Positions 51,595 to 61,775 of a DNA stretch of 64,000 nt are shown in pieces. Source of the DNA: Proteus faecis (GTDB taxonomy: Bacteria; Pseudomonadota; Gammaproteobacteria; Enterobacterales; Enterobacteriaceae); the NCBI RefSeq assembly GCF_003144395.1, contig NZ_PENZ01000045.1, positions 63,220 through 127,219 of the forward strand, read 5' to 3'. Made by a program: the position numbers and the translations under genes. Each line of letters starts with the position of its first letter. Position 1 is the first letter of the stretch. The notes beneath the pieces were generated by a model, which saw nothing but the letters and a program-made list of their open reading frames with translations, searched no databases and was not told the origin of the DNA.

Positions 51595-51861
51595 ATGAAT
51601 AATATAAAAAAATTAGTAGCAACTGTATTAATGATATTATTCCTTACAGGATGCTCACCTGCCCCTTCCATTGTATTATTTGGTGCATCATTTCCTGATT
51701 GGTTATTATGTTCTGCTATTGGCGTTTTAGGAATGATTATCATTCATATCATACTATCCAAAACTAAAGGACACTTCTTTTTGTACCCTGTTATTATTGT
51801 ATATCCTTGCGTTACAGCATTAATTTCAATGTTAACTTGGTTATTATTTTTTCCTAAGTAA
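51595..51861 (+). CDS. ytcA: YtcA-family lipoprotein
   Basis: 88 residues: lipobox FLTGCSPAPS (Cys20) and two C-terminal membrane segments (about 38-55 and 62-82), matching YtcA. The gene precedes mdtN in E. coli (ytcA-mdtNOP) and does so here, 12 bases apart. Its exact role in efflux is not known. Confidence 0.85.
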   Translation: MNNIKKLVATVLMILFLTGCSPAPSIVLFGASFPDWLLCSAIGVLGMIIIHIILSKTKGHFFLYPVIIVYPCVTALISMLTWLLFFPK

Positions 51862-51873
51862 AAAGGACTAGAA

Positions 51874-52890
51874 ATGATATTAGTACGTAAAATATATAGC
51901 CTATTACTTCTATTAATCACATTAATTGTATTAGGGATAGTGCTTTGGAATGTTAATAATGCGCCAAGAACAGATGATGCTTATATTTACGCAGATACAA
52001 TTAATGTAGTACCTGAAATTAACGGTAAAATTATTGAGCTTCCTATCGAAAATAATCAATTAGTCAAAAAAGGAGACTTACTTTATCGAATAGATCCTCA
52101 GCTTTATCAAGCTGATTTAAATTATAATTTAGCTAAACAAAAAACGCTTGAAGAACAAATAAAATTAATGCAACGCTCAATCAGTTCTCAAGAAAAAAAT
52201 GCTGAAGCTATTCATGCACAAGTTGAAAGTGCAAAAGTTCAATTTTTACAATCTCTCGATTCATATAATCGAAAACTCCCTTTGGTTAAAAAAGGCTATG
52301 TTTCTAAAGAAGAGATAAATCAAGCATTAACAAAGAAAAATAGTGATGAGGCTATCTATAAAGCTTTACAGTTACAAGCCAAACAAGCGATTCTAGCTAT
52401 TGATGGTATTGATGCTTTAGAAGCTCAACGCAATGAAGTCATTGCTCAAATTGAAAAAGCGAAGTTTAATTTACAATATACAGAAGTCAGAGCCCCTTTT
52501 GATGGCATAGTAACATCACTAAAAACCACTGTAGGACAATATACCTCCCCCTCTCAAGCCATTATGACCTTGATTGATACAAAACAATGGTTTGTCATCG
52601 CAAATTTCCGTGAAACAGATTTAAAAGGACTTCATAAAGGCTCTCCAGCACAAGTGTTTGTTATGAGCGATACAAATAAATCTTTTTCTGGTGTTGTTGA
52701 CTCAATTAGTTATGGTGTCGCACCCACAGATGAAGGAATAATTATTGGCAGTTTACCGTCAGTAAGTCGTTCTATTAATTGGGTTCATGTCTCACAACGG
52801 TTTCCTGTAAAAATACGTATTGCTGATCCTGATCCTGATTTATTCCGTATTGGTGCTTCTTCCGTTGTCATTATTCATCGCGATAAATGA
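51874..52890 (+). CDS. mdtN: Membrane-fusion protein MdtN
   Basis: 338 residues: one N-terminal membrane segment (about 8-28), HlyD-type barrel and lipoyl halves (IIELPIENNQLVKKGDLLYR and TEVRAPFDGIVTSL), and a coiled coil between. It would link the MdtO pump to an outer-membrane channel and export aromatic compounds such as puromycin or sulfa drugs. Second gene of the operon. Confidence 0.9.
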   Translation: MILVRKIYSLLLLLITLIVLGIVLWNVNNAPRTDDAYIYADTINVVPEINGKIIELPIENNQLVKKGDLLYRIDPQLYQADLNYNLAKQKTLEEQIKLMQRSISSQEKNAEAIHAQVESAKVQFLQSLDSYNRKLPLVKKGYVSKEEINQALTKKNSDEAIYKALQLQAKQAILAIDGIDALEAQRNEVIAQIEKAKFNLQYTEVRAPFDGIVTSLKTTVGQYTSPSQAIMTLIDTKQWFVIANFRETDLKGLHKGSPAQVFVMSDTNKSFSGVVDSISYGVAPTDEGIIIGSLPSVSRSINWVHVSQRFPVKIRIADPDPDLFRIGASSVVIIHRDK

Positions 52891-52915
52891 TAAGTCATTA
52901 AGGAAGAACAAAATA

Positions 52916-54913
52916 ATGAAAGAGAACTCAATTTTAGAAAATATTCATAATGCTTTATTACCTTACCCGGGAAGAATGAATCAAACAGTACGCACAGTGA
53001 TATCATGCGTTTTTGTTGTAATTATTTCACTGTCCCTGCAAATACCATATATTCCTCTTTCTATTATTGTTGTCTTCTTTCTAACTCAAACAAATATTGT
53101 TATTACAAAAATAATCGGATTTTTATTTATTATTGCAGGTACATTAGCAATATTGGTATCTCTTTTAATCATTATTATAACCTGGAACTCTCCTTTTCTC
53201 AGAATATTACTTTCCTCTCTTGTTTTTCTAATTAGCTTTTTTTTAATGAGAACAACAAAAGTCGGAATTCTCTTTTATATTATCTCAATCGTTGTTATTT
53301 ATTCACAATCACTTGTTGATATAGCACCTAATGCAGAACTACTTGTTAGATCAATTTTATGGGTTTGGGTTTCTGTTATTTACACTATAGTAGTTACACT
53401 GATAGTTAATACACTTTTATTACCAATTGAACCCGAAAAACAACTTACTAACTTTCTAATTTATCAAATTAAAATTATTAATAAGTGTATTAATCCTACA
53501 ATTTCATCTACTGAAAAAGATCATAATATTGTTCAAGTCGGTATGGATCTACAGGCCATGTATAAATATCTACGCTTTAGTATTATGCGAGATAAAAATA
53601 ACACACTAGATAAACAATACTATATTGAAAAAATAACTCTTATTTCTGAAATTCGAAATTTATCAGCAAAACTACCTCAAGAATTAGCTAATGAGGAAGA
53701 TAAAATATTTGCTACACAACTAGCCAATACGCTAGAAAATATAATGTTATCACTAGAAAAAAAATCATTATCTGAACAAGATATAATTGATTATAAAACT
53801 ACAAATAATGTAATTTTAAATAGGATCTACTCAGCACTAAAAAGGTATTTAGATAGTGAAAAAAATTACCTTAGTAAAGAGGAAGTTGAATCAATTTTAA
53901 ATAAAGTTGATCAACCTAAAGAACGTTTTTGGATCGAAGATGCCTTTACTAATAGTCGATACATCATTTTTGCATTAAAAACATTACTTTCTGTATTAGT
54001 TAGTTATTTTATTTATACATTAACTGATTGGACCGGGATTAGCACCTTTATGTTAAGTTGCTTGATTATTGCTCAACCTGGATTAGGCAATGTTCAACGC
54101 AAAGTTATTTTACGTTTATCAGGAGCGGTTATTGGTGCTGCTTTTGCGCTATTTTCAATAATGTTTATCACCAACCAAATAAATTCTATTTTTGGTTTAT
54201 TATTATTGATAATTCCCGTTTTTTTTCTTGCTGGATGGGTGGCAACGGGCCAAGAAAATATTAGCTATGCAGGTATTCAAATAGCATTTACATTTTCATT
54301 AGCTTTATTAGAAACAACAGGCCCTGTTTATGAACTTACAGCTGTTCGTGATCGTATTATTGGTATAATTTTAGGTATTATATTAGGTAGTATAATTCAT
54401 ATATTTATCTCTCCAGAGAGAGAAGGATCGATAATTTTAGGGAAACTTGCCTCTATTATAGAATTAGTCAGAAATGAATGGAGCCCAAAAAACAAGCAAG
54501 AGATGAAGTTAACACGCGAAGATATTGCAATAAAACTCTTTGAATGTAATGAATTTATTTCACGAGTAAGTATTGAGCCAACATGGGTAAATAATGAAGG
54601 ATCACACGATAGTTTTAATCAGTATACACAAGAGATTTTCTATTTATTAAAAAATATTATTTATAACTATGAAAAATTACTTTTACAATTTGATGATAGT
54701 AAAAAAACAATGGATCATAAAACGATAGAAAGTAACACTGAAATTATTAATCAATATAAAAATAATTTATTCCTCATAACACTTAGATTACAAGGTGCCC
54801 GTACTAATCGCCCACACTACCCTGATCTTAATAAAGTTAAAAATAATAACTTAAAAGAATTAATGCAAAACTTTGAGCTAAGCATGAACAGTTTCTTTAA
54901 TTTAGGTCGTTAA
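52916..54913 (+). CDS. mdtO: FUSC/AaeB-family efflux pump MdtO
   Basis: 665 residues from ATG 52916, which has an aggaag ribosome site; a longer frame to 52820 overlaps mdtN. Two sets of membrane helices (about residues 25-170 and 345-500) with helical cytosolic domains, as in MdtO/AaeB. It follows mdtN by 25 bases. No mdtP (outer-membrane channel) follows; a terminator closes the operon. Confidence 0.9.
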   Translation: MKENSILENIHNALLPYPGRMNQTVRTVISCVFVVIISLSLQIPYIPLSIIVVFFLTQTNIVITKIIGFLFIIAGTLAILVSLLIIIITWNSPFLRILLSSLVFLISFFLMRTTKVGILFYIISIVVIYSQSLVDIAPNAELLVRSILWVWVSVIYTIVVTLIVNTLLLPIEPEKQLTNFLIYQIKIINKCINPTISSTEKDHNIVQVGMDLQAMYKYLRFSIMRDKNNTLDKQYYIEKITLISEIRNLSAKLPQELANEEDKIFATQLANTLENIMLSLEKKSLSEQDIIDYKTTNNVILNRIYSALKRYLDSEKNYLSKEEVESILNKVDQPKERFWIEDAFTNSRYIIFALKTLLSVLVSYFIYTLTDWTGISTFMLSCLIIAQPGLGNVQRKVILRLSGAVIGAAFALFSIMFITNQINSIFGLLLLIIPVFFLAGWVATGQENISYAGIQIAFTFSLALLETTGPVYELTAVRDRIIGIILGIILGSIIHIFISPEREGSIILGKLASIIELVRNEWSPKNKQEMKLTREDIAIKLFECNEFISRVSIEPTWVNNEGSHDSFNQYTQEIFYLLKNIIYNYEKLLLQFDDSKKTMDHKTIESNTEIINQYKNNLFLITLRLQGARTNRPHYPDLNKVKNNNLKELMQNFELSMNSFFNLGR

Positions 54914-54940
54914 TCTGTTTAATTGTAAAATTATAAATGT

Positions 54941-54975
54941 AAAAGGCTTACAACCTGTGTAAGCCTTTTCCTTTT
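54941..54975. terminator. Terminator after mdtO
   Basis: aaaaggcttaca/tgtaagcctttt 12-bp stem and T-rich tail; it can also serve the leftward rmf gene. Confidence 0.8.
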
Positions 54976-55101
54976 ATATTCAAATTATGCTGTGTTCAAT
55001 GTGAGCACAGAAATATATAAATAACCCTCATTTTGATTGTCAGCAAAATATTAGTGATAATATTCAATGTAATTATTGTTTATTTCACTACGGCGAATTA
55101 T

Positions 55102-55272
55102 TTATTTTACCAGACTTGGGCGATCTTCCATGGCCTGTCGCCAACCGCCAAGCCAATGTGAACGCGCATCAATGGCGAAATAAGGGCAAAGTTCTTTTGA
55201 ACGGCCTTGCATACCAGCTTGATAACCTTTCGATAATGCTCTTGCTAAACGATCTCGTTTCTGTCTTTTCAT
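55102..55272 (-). CDS. rmf: Ribosome modulation factor
   Basis: 56 residues from ATG 55272 (a frame to 55332 is not supported). MKRQKRDRLARA, GYQAGMQGRSKELCPY and SHWLGGWRQAMEDR match RMF. It binds 30S near the anti-Shine-Dalgarno region and dimerises ribosomes to 100S in stationary phase. The order with fabA is conserved but the efflux operon now lies between. Confidence 0.95.
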   Translation of the reverse strand: MKRQKRDRLARALSKGYQAGMQGRSKELCPYFAIDARSHWLGGWRQAMEDRPSLVK

Positions 55273-55332
55273 ATCTAGACAACCCTCACGTTCTAAGTTT
55301 AAGCGGAAAGATAATGATTGTTTTTTCAACAA

Positions 55333-55744
55333 CCACTATAAATTGATACGCTTTATTGAGCATTTAAGCAAGTAAAGAAGTTAATACAAATGTCATATTT
55401 GTGATGTTGAGCTAACTATAAATTTAATAACCAACATTATTATTTATTTTATTTAATACTTTATTAAAGAGGTTATCTCATTCGTTTATAAGTCGTAGTT
55501 GGATGAGGTTTAACTTATTGATATTTATAAACATAAATAAATAAAAATGAATTTGGTTACTTTCATCTTATATAATCAATAAATTAAATAAGATAAATTG
55601 ATATTTATTTTTAAGTTTATGTCAATATAAGACTTGGTTTATAAGTATTAATTTTTGCTCTATTTCTATTTTTTTCATAGAAAACTCTTTTTAATTACCT
55701 TGTTTTATTAAGGAATTAGCCATCATTGAAGGCAAAATAAGCTA
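55333..55744. other. AT-rich gap upstream of rmf
   Basis: No gene seen. The rmf promoter lies near 55290-55400. Confidence 0.4.
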
Positions 55745-56158
55745 TTAATACCTCTTACATACTTCTATTAATTCAAACTCTTCAAATACCAACTCCATAT
55801 CTTCTGAAAAATAACCTTCTCGATTAAAAAACGCTTTATGTCCTTCTTGCCAATATGCCAAGCTTAAATCCCCTTCACCTTCTCTCTTAGCCAGCTCTGC
55901 TGTGACTTCATTAAATCGAATTAACTGCAAAGAACGTGTACGAATAACACAAACAGGCTCATTTTTACTGTTGAGAATAATGTTAAAACCACCAATAACT
56001 GGAATAACACTGTCACTAAAAAAACCACTTAATGAACTACATGTTGCCGTTTTTTTTCCTTCTACCACCAGCATAGCAAGTTCATCCGCCAACTCAGGGT
56101 TATCACCAAATGACCAACTGATTGCAGTGGGATATTTCTTTTTCAGGGTTTCTAACAT
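55745..56158 (-). CDS. ASCH-domain protein
   Basis: 137 residues: the ASCH beta-barrel signature VVEGKKTATCSSLSG and an acidic, aromatic C-terminal part (DLSLAYWQEGHKAFFNREG). ASCH proteins bind RNA or act as amidohydrolases on modified nucleosides. Relation to E. coli YqfB is only at the domain level. Single gene between rmf and pqiC. Confidence 0.75.
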   Translation of the reverse strand: MLETLKKKYPTAISWSFGDNPELADELAMLVVEGKKTATCSSLSGFFSDSVIPVIGGFNIILNSKNEPVCVIRTRSLQLIRFNEVTAELAKREGEGDLSLAYWQEGHKAFFNREGYFSEDMELVFEEFELIEVCKRY

Positions 56159-56258
56159 ATTGTTTTCTCTGTTATTATTTCAAATAAACAAAACCCAATA
56201 TTCAACTTAAATACAATTTAAGAGAATATTGGGTGTGAATAAATATAATACTAAGTCG

Positions 56259-56831
56259 CTAGTATTGAGCTTGAATTGCTTTCGCTATATCAGATATAAC
56301 TTGCTCCCATCCCTGCCCTAATGTGCGCACTAAAGCAGGGTAACCATCTTCAGTTTGTGGTAGAACTAAAGAGAATGGCTGATTAATCACTTTATTATTT
56401 TCAGTATAAATCCAATCACCTGAAATAATTACCTGTCCATCATAACGGCCTTGAAAATAATTCACTGTGACCGTTAATTTCGCTAAGTTATCTTCAACAG
56501 GCTGATTTGCAACAACAGTACCTGGCAGTGCTTTTGTTAAACCAGAAATAAGATTCTGCTGTAATTGCTGATCAAGTGGATTAATCCATAGATGCTGATT
56601 AGCCACGGTATAATTAATATCCGTCGTTTGATAAACAATTCCTGCATTTACTAACATATTAGACAAACGGATCGGCTGAACCCAAATTTGAGGCTTCTTG
56701 GCTAACTGTGTTACCGAGCTTTGTTCTGACGTGCCCCCTTGATAAACATCAGGTAACTGATAATACGTTTTATCAATCTGACTTGAACATGCTGTTAACA
56801 TCAATACAAATACCCCAATGATGTATTTCAT
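56259..56831 (-). CDS. pqiC: Lipoprotein PqiC
   Basis: 190 residues with lipobox LTACSS (Cys15) and an ABC-type auxiliary-lipoprotein fold. It is the outer-membrane partner of PqiA/PqiB in lipid transport. Shares a base with the pqiB stop, giving the pqiABC operon its third gene. Confidence 0.9.
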   Translation of the reverse strand: MKYIIGVFVLMLTACSSQIDKTYYQLPDVYQGGTSEQSSVTQLAKKPQIWVQPIRLSNMLVNAGIVYQTTDINYTVANQHLWINPLDQQLQQNLISGLTKALPGTVVANQPVEDNLAKLTVTVNYFQGRYDGQVIISGDWIYTENNKVINQPFSLVLPQTEDGYPALVRTLGQGWEQVISDIAKAIQAQY

Positions 56832-58483
56832 TATTTTTCAGCCCTCTTTGGTTCTGGATCTTTACCTTCTTTCGCTTCAAAAATCAATGCGTTGCTTTTA
56901 TTGTTCAATGTTTTCAATAAAGGCTGCATCTCTCTTAGCACTTGATCAAGCTGTTGCATATTATCAATCATTTTTCCATAAGCAGGAGAACCCGGTTGGA
57001 AGCCTTGCATACTACGATTGATCTCTTTCAATGATTGCTGAATATCGCTAGGAAGATTTCTAAATTCGTCACTGCCAATCATCGCATTTAACGACTTCAG
57101 CGTTTCTTTCGCTTCACTGACCGCTTTTTGGCTTTCAGATAATGTTGCAGTCATTTCTTTAAGCATTGGTTCAACAGGAAGATTGTTGATCTTATCCAGT
57201 GAGGTCATCACTTTTTGCTGAATTTGCGCTAAACCAGAGCTAACCGTTGGAATTTGTTGGATACCAGCAACTTCTTGAGGCCCATCCCATTTAGCTTCAT
57301 CAGGGTAGAAATCAAGATCAATATAAAGTGCCCCTGTTAAAAGGTTACCTGATTTCAATGATGCTCTTAATCCATTCTTAGACGCAAAAGTAATTTCTTT
57401 AACGAAGTCGAAACTCTCACCGACATCATTAGCAAAACGTTCTGGTTCAACATGAATAAGAACGGGAATACGAAAATCTTTATCCAATGATTGTTGCATA
57501 CCCTTAGTGTAATAAGGCACTTGTACAACCGTTCCCATTCGAATTCCGCGGAATTCCACAGGCGCTCCTGCTTGCAATCCTCTTACAGAATCAGAAAAGA
57601 ACATGATGTAGCTACGATAGTCGGTATATAACGAGTTTTGAATACTCTTTTCATTATCGTAGAGTTTAAATTCTGTTTTAGGTTCAATAGGATCACCTGG
57701 AACCCATCCCGCAGGAACATCAAAACTAACCCCCCCACTAAAGAGTGTAGAAAGTGATGCCATTTCAACCCGTACACCCGATGAAGACATATCAAAAGCG
57801 ATACCTGAATCTTTCCAGAACCGAACATTTGATGTCACCATTTTGTCATAAGGCGCTTTAATAAAGAGTTGATAATGCATATCTCGACTCTCAATGTTGA
57901 ATTCACTGGTTTCAACAGAGCCGACTTGGTAACCTCTAAATAAAACAGGATCACCCGCATTTAATTGGCCTGCGCCTTCACTTACTAAATTGATACGAAT
58001 ACCTTTTGCATCTGGTGAAGCTAACGGTGGTGAATCAAGAAGATTAAACTCATCTTCTTCTTTACCTTTTAATCCTGGTTGCAGTTCTATGTAAGCCCCA
58101 GAAAGCAAGGTGCCTAGTCCCGTTACACCCTCTTTACCAACTTGAGGTCTTACAACCCAAAATGCAGTATCTGCGCGTAATAACTCTTTCATCTCTTTAT
58201 CAAGGCGAGCCTTAATAATAACGCGACTAAAATTACTATCGAGTGAGACACTTTCAACTAAACCGATATCTACACTGCGGCTTTTAATTTTGGTTTTACC
58301 AGCTTCAATGCCATCTGCATTATAGGTAATTAATGTAACTTCTGGACCCTGATGGCTGAAATGATAATAAAGTATCCACGCACCAATCAGTAAGGTGACA
58401 AGTGGTATGATCCAAACTGGAGACCAGCTTTTTAGTTTGTTAATTTTTGCTTCAGTTAAAGCAGTTTCATTCTTTTCAGTCAC
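56831..58483 (-). CDS. pqiB: MCE-domain protein PqiB
   Basis: About 550 residues from GTG 58483 (or 560 from the ATG at 58513); GTG overlaps the pqiA stop by 8 bases. One membrane anchor (PVWIIPLVTLLIGAWILYY) then three MCE domains and a long C-terminal helix forming a periplasmic needle. It carries lipids between membranes with PqiA and PqiC. Confidence 0.92.
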   Translation of the reverse strand: MTEKNETALTEAKINKLKSWSPVWIIPLVTLLIGAWILYYHFSHQGPEVTLITYNADGIEAGKTKIKSRSVDIGLVESVSLDSNFSRVIIKARLDKEMKELLRADTAFWVVRPQVGKEGVTGLGTLLSGAYIELQPGLKGKEEDEFNLLDSPPLASPDAKGIRINLVSEGAGQLNAGDPVLFRGYQVGSVETSEFNIESRDMHYQLFIKAPYDKMVTSNVRFWKDSGIAFDMSSSGVRVEMASLSTLFSGGVSFDVPAGWVPGDPIEPKTEFKLYDNEKSIQNSLYTDYRSYIMFFSDSVRGLQAGAPVEFRGIRMGTVVQVPYYTKGMQQSLDKDFRIPVLIHVEPERFANDVGESFDFVKEITFASKNGLRASLKSGNLLTGALYIDLDFYPDEAKWDGPQEVAGIQQIPTVSSGLAQIQQKVMTSLDKINNLPVEPMLKEMTATLSESQKAVSEAKETLKSLNAMIGSDEFRNLPSDIQQSLKEINRSMQGFQPGSPAYGKMIDNMQQLDQVLREMQPLLKTLNNKSNALIFEAKEGKDPEPKRAEK

Positions 58484-59783
58484 CCTTAGGCTCCTTAATC
58501 GTGGGTTTATCATCTTCGGTTGTACACTTATCCCACGTCAACCGAGGATCAAACATCATTGCAGAGAACATAGTTAATACTACAACCAATGCAAATAGCA
58601 CCACACCAAAATCAGGATAGATGCTCATCAGACGTCCCATTCTGACTAATGAAGCTAAAACAGCAATTACGAATACGTCAATCATCGACCAACGCCCTAC
58701 ATATTCAACAACTTCGTAGAGAAAATGCATTCTAGCAGGATCTCTTTTTCCATTAGATTTATGTGCATCCCAACACAACCAAGCAATTGCTACCATTTTT
58801 AAACTTGGTACCATAATACTGGCAATAAATATCACCATCGCAACAGGATAAGAGCCGTCTTCCCAAAGCAAAATGACCCCAGCCATAATTGTGGAGTAGA
58901 TATCATTACCTAATGATTCAGTCACCATGATAGGCAATAAATTAGCGGGAATATAAAGAATAAGTGACGTAATCAACAAAGAGACCGTCCATTGTAAACT
59001 TTTCGGCCTTCTTGCATGTCCTTTTACTTCACAACGACTACATTCATATTGATCTACTGGTAAGATTGCCGTACATGAGCGACATAACCTAACCCCTTGC
59101 TTTAATCCTGATTGACCTGATTCAATATTAGGGTAATTTGGGCGAGGTTCTAATTTTTCCCATAAAGTATGTCTATCAAGACACTGGAATGCTCGAATTT
59201 GAAATAAGCAATAAAGCACATAAGGTAGAAAACTAAGCCCTAGACCAATATCACCATAGGCCATTAATTTTACAAAACTAACTAAAATTCCCGCCAGAAA
59301 AATTTCCGCCATACACCACGATTTTAATTGAAATAAAATACGTGATAACCAAATTTGTAGCTTTCTAGGTAATTGAATTGGTGTACAAAGAAATAAGATT
59401 GCCACCATACAAAAAGCTGGCACAATTTGGACAAACAGTAAGAAAAATGCGCCTAATTCGACGTAATTTTCACTAAACATAACCGTTGGGATCTGCATCA
59501 ATGTGACGTTGTTGGCGATACCAGCCACTTCCATACTGACGAAAGTGAACTGGCTTGCCATTAGCAACATAAATAATGCGCTGATTGCTAATGCAACAGG
59601 TTGATAAAAAGGCTGGCGCCAACGTGCAATTAATACAGTATGGCAACGAGGGCATGTTGCTTTTGTTCCTTGTGCTAATTGAGGAACACTGACCACCAGA
59701 TCGCACTGAGGACATAATATTTGCTCATGTTTATGTTCATGACGATGTTGTTGACCAGAGCACACAGCGACACCTCTTATCAA
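58476..59783 (-). CDS. pqiA: Inner-membrane protein PqiA
   Basis: 435 residues. Two zinc-ribbon-like Cys pairs (CPQCDLV ... CPRCHT and CRSCTAI ... CSRCEVKG), each followed by about four membrane segments, as in PqiA. It is inducible by paraquat (SoxRS) in E. coli and is the inner-membrane part of the PqiABC lipid path. First gene of the operon. Confidence 0.95.
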   Translation of the reverse strand: MIRGVAVCSGQQHRHEHKHEQILCPQCDLVVSVPQLAQGTKATCPRCHTVLIARWRQPFYQPVALAISALFMLLMASQFTFVSMEVAGIANNVTLMQIPTVMFSENYVELGAFFLLFVQIVPAFCMVAILFLCTPIQLPRKLQIWLSRILFQLKSWCMAEIFLAGILVSFVKLMAYGDIGLGLSFLPYVLYCLFQIRAFQCLDRHTLWEKLEPRPNYPNIESGQSGLKQGVRLCRSCTAILPVDQYECSRCEVKGHARRPKSLQWTVSLLITSLILYIPANLLPIMVTESLGNDIYSTIMAGVILLWEDGSYPVAMVIFIASIMVPSLKMVAIAWLCWDAHKSNGKRDPARMHFLYEVVEYVGRWSMIDVFVIAVLASLVRMGRLMSIYPDFGVVLFALVVVLTMFSAMMFDPRLTWDKCTTEDDKPTIKEPKGD

Positions 59784-59840
59784 TAAAAAAATATTTAATC
59801 CAGAAAGTAAAACGGGGCACGATGCCCCGTTTTCGGTTGG

Positions 59841-61769
59841 CTATTCGCCATTTTGCATCAATTCTAGCTCTTGCCATCGGTCAAAAGCCGCTTCAAGCTC
59901 TTGTTCTTTATCTGCAAGTGCTTTTAAGACTTTTTCTGTCTCTTCATGAGGACGAGTAAAGAAATCCGCCCCACTCACTTCCTCTTGTAATGCACTTAAT
60001 TGCGTTTCTAAGCTTTCTAATTTAGCAGGCAGTTGTTCAAGCTCTCGCGTCAAATGATAACTTAACTTATTAGAACGCGTGTTCTTTTTAGAGCTATCTT
60101 TCACTTTTGCTTCTTTTTCAGCTTTTTCTGGTACGTTGCGTGATTTGCTGGTTTCACTCTTTAATGAAATCGACTGTGCTCGTTGTTGTTGCGCATCGTA
60201 ATATCCACCAACGTAGCTGTTAATAACACCATCACCTTCAAAAATCCAACACTCAGTAACACTATTATCAACAAACTCACGATCATGGCTAACCAGTAAA
60301 ACGGTGCCTTGGTAAGCATCAACCAACTCTTCTAGTAATTCCAATGTTTCAACATCGAGATCATTGGTTGGTTCATCGAGAATAAGCAAGTTACTTGGTT
60401 TTAAGAATAAACGAGCCAGTAATAGACGGTTTCTTTCTCCGCCTGATAGGGCACGAACTGGCGTCATCGCACGTTTAGGAGGAAATAAAAAGTCTTGCAA
60501 ATAGCCAAGTACATGGCGAGGACGACCATTTACCATTACCTCTTGCTTACCTTCAGCAAGGTTATCCATCACTGTTTTATCAGGATCAAGTGTTGCACGA
60601 TGCTGATCAAAGTAAGCGACTTCAAGCTTAGTCCCACAATGAACTCGTCCACTATCTGCTTTTAAATCGCCTAGCATGAGTTTCAATAAAGTGGTTTTAC
60701 CGCAACCATTCGGCCCCACCAGCGCAATTTTATCACCTCGCTGTACTTTGGCTGAAAAGTCACGAACTAACTTACGCATTCCAATGCTGTAATTAACATC
60801 TTCAAGTTCAAAAACAATTTTACCAGAGCGAGTTGCTTCTTCGACCTGCATACGTGCACTGCCTAATACTTCACGGCGCTCACTACGCTCAACACGTAGT
60901 GCTTTTAATGCTCTTACACGACCTTCATTACGAGTACGTCGTGCTTTAATACCTTGGCGTATCCACGCTTCTTCTTGTGCTAATTTGCGATCAAACTCTG
61001 CGTTTTGTTGCTCTTCAACACGTAATGCTTCTTCTTTACTTTCAAGATATTTATCGTAATTTCCCGGCCATGAAGACAATTTTCCACGATCAAGATCGAT
61101 TATACGTGTTGCCATATTACGGATAAATGAACGGTCATGAGAAATAAATACGATACTTCCTTGAAAGTCTTTTAAGAATTTCTCAAGCCAAAGGATCGTT
61201 TCAATATCAAGGTGGTTTGTTGGTTCATCTAAAAACAGCACTCTTGGTGCACTAACTAATGCTCGTCCCAATGCTGCTTTTCTTAACCAACCACCAGATA
61301 AAGAAGAAAGCTCAGCTTCACCATCTAAACCGAGTTTTTCTAGCACTTCTGCAATTCGGCTATCAAGTAACCATAAGTTACGACTATCAAGTACTTCTTG
61401 CAGTTCTGCCATTTTATTGAGATTTTTATCAGAAGGATCTGTCTCAATCAATTTAGAAATATGGTGATAAGCCGTTAGGTATTTAGCATCTTCTTCAACA
61501 CCTTCTGCAACAAAGTCAAAGATAGTACCTTCAATATCTCTTGGTGGATCTTGCTGTAAGCGAGCAGTCACAAGATCTTGCTCATAAACAACTTGGCCAT
61601 CATCTAAAGGTTGCTCTTTAGATAACACTCTTAATAGCGTTGATTTACCCGCACCATTGCGCCCAACTAAACAAACGCGTTCATTTTCTTCAATAAATAA
61701 ATCGGTGCTATCTAATAGAGGAGCATCACTGAAAGATAAATAAGCCCCTGTCAAACTAATTAACGGCAT
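59841..61769 (-). CDS. uup: ABC-F ATPase Uup
   Basis: 642 residues with two ABC cassettes: Walker A GRNGAGKS at 36-43 and GPNGCGKT in the second half, two signatures (LSGGWLRKA, LSGGERNRL), no membrane domain. The C-terminal coiled coil (about 575-642) binds DNA in E. coli Uup. Acts on ribosomes and limits precise excision of transposons. Ends 57 bases before the pqiA start. Confidence 0.97.
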   Translation of the reverse strand: MPLISLTGAYLSFSDAPLLDSTDLFIEENERVCLVGRNGAGKSTLLRVLSKEQPLDDGQVVYEQDLVTARLQQDPPRDIEGTIFDFVAEGVEEDAKYLTAYHHISKLIETDPSDKNLNKMAELQEVLDSRNLWLLDSRIAEVLEKLGLDGEAELSSLSGGWLRKAALGRALVSAPRVLFLDEPTNHLDIETILWLEKFLKDFQGSIVFISHDRSFIRNMATRIIDLDRGKLSSWPGNYDKYLESKEEALRVEEQQNAEFDRKLAQEEAWIRQGIKARRTRNEGRVRALKALRVERSERREVLGSARMQVEEATRSGKIVFELEDVNYSIGMRKLVRDFSAKVQRGDKIALVGPNGCGKTTLLKLMLGDLKADSGRVHCGTKLEVAYFDQHRATLDPDKTVMDNLAEGKQEVMVNGRPRHVLGYLQDFLFPPKRAMTPVRALSGGERNRLLLARLFLKPSNLLILDEPTNDLDVETLELLEELVDAYQGTVLLVSHDREFVDNSVTECWIFEGDGVINSYVGGYYDAQQQRAQSISLKSETSKSRNVPEKAEKEAKVKDSSKKNTRSNKLSYHLTRELEQLPAKLESLETQLSALQEEVSGADFFTRPHEETEKVLKALADKEQELEAAFDRWQELELMQNGE

Positions 61770-61775
61770 TGTAAA

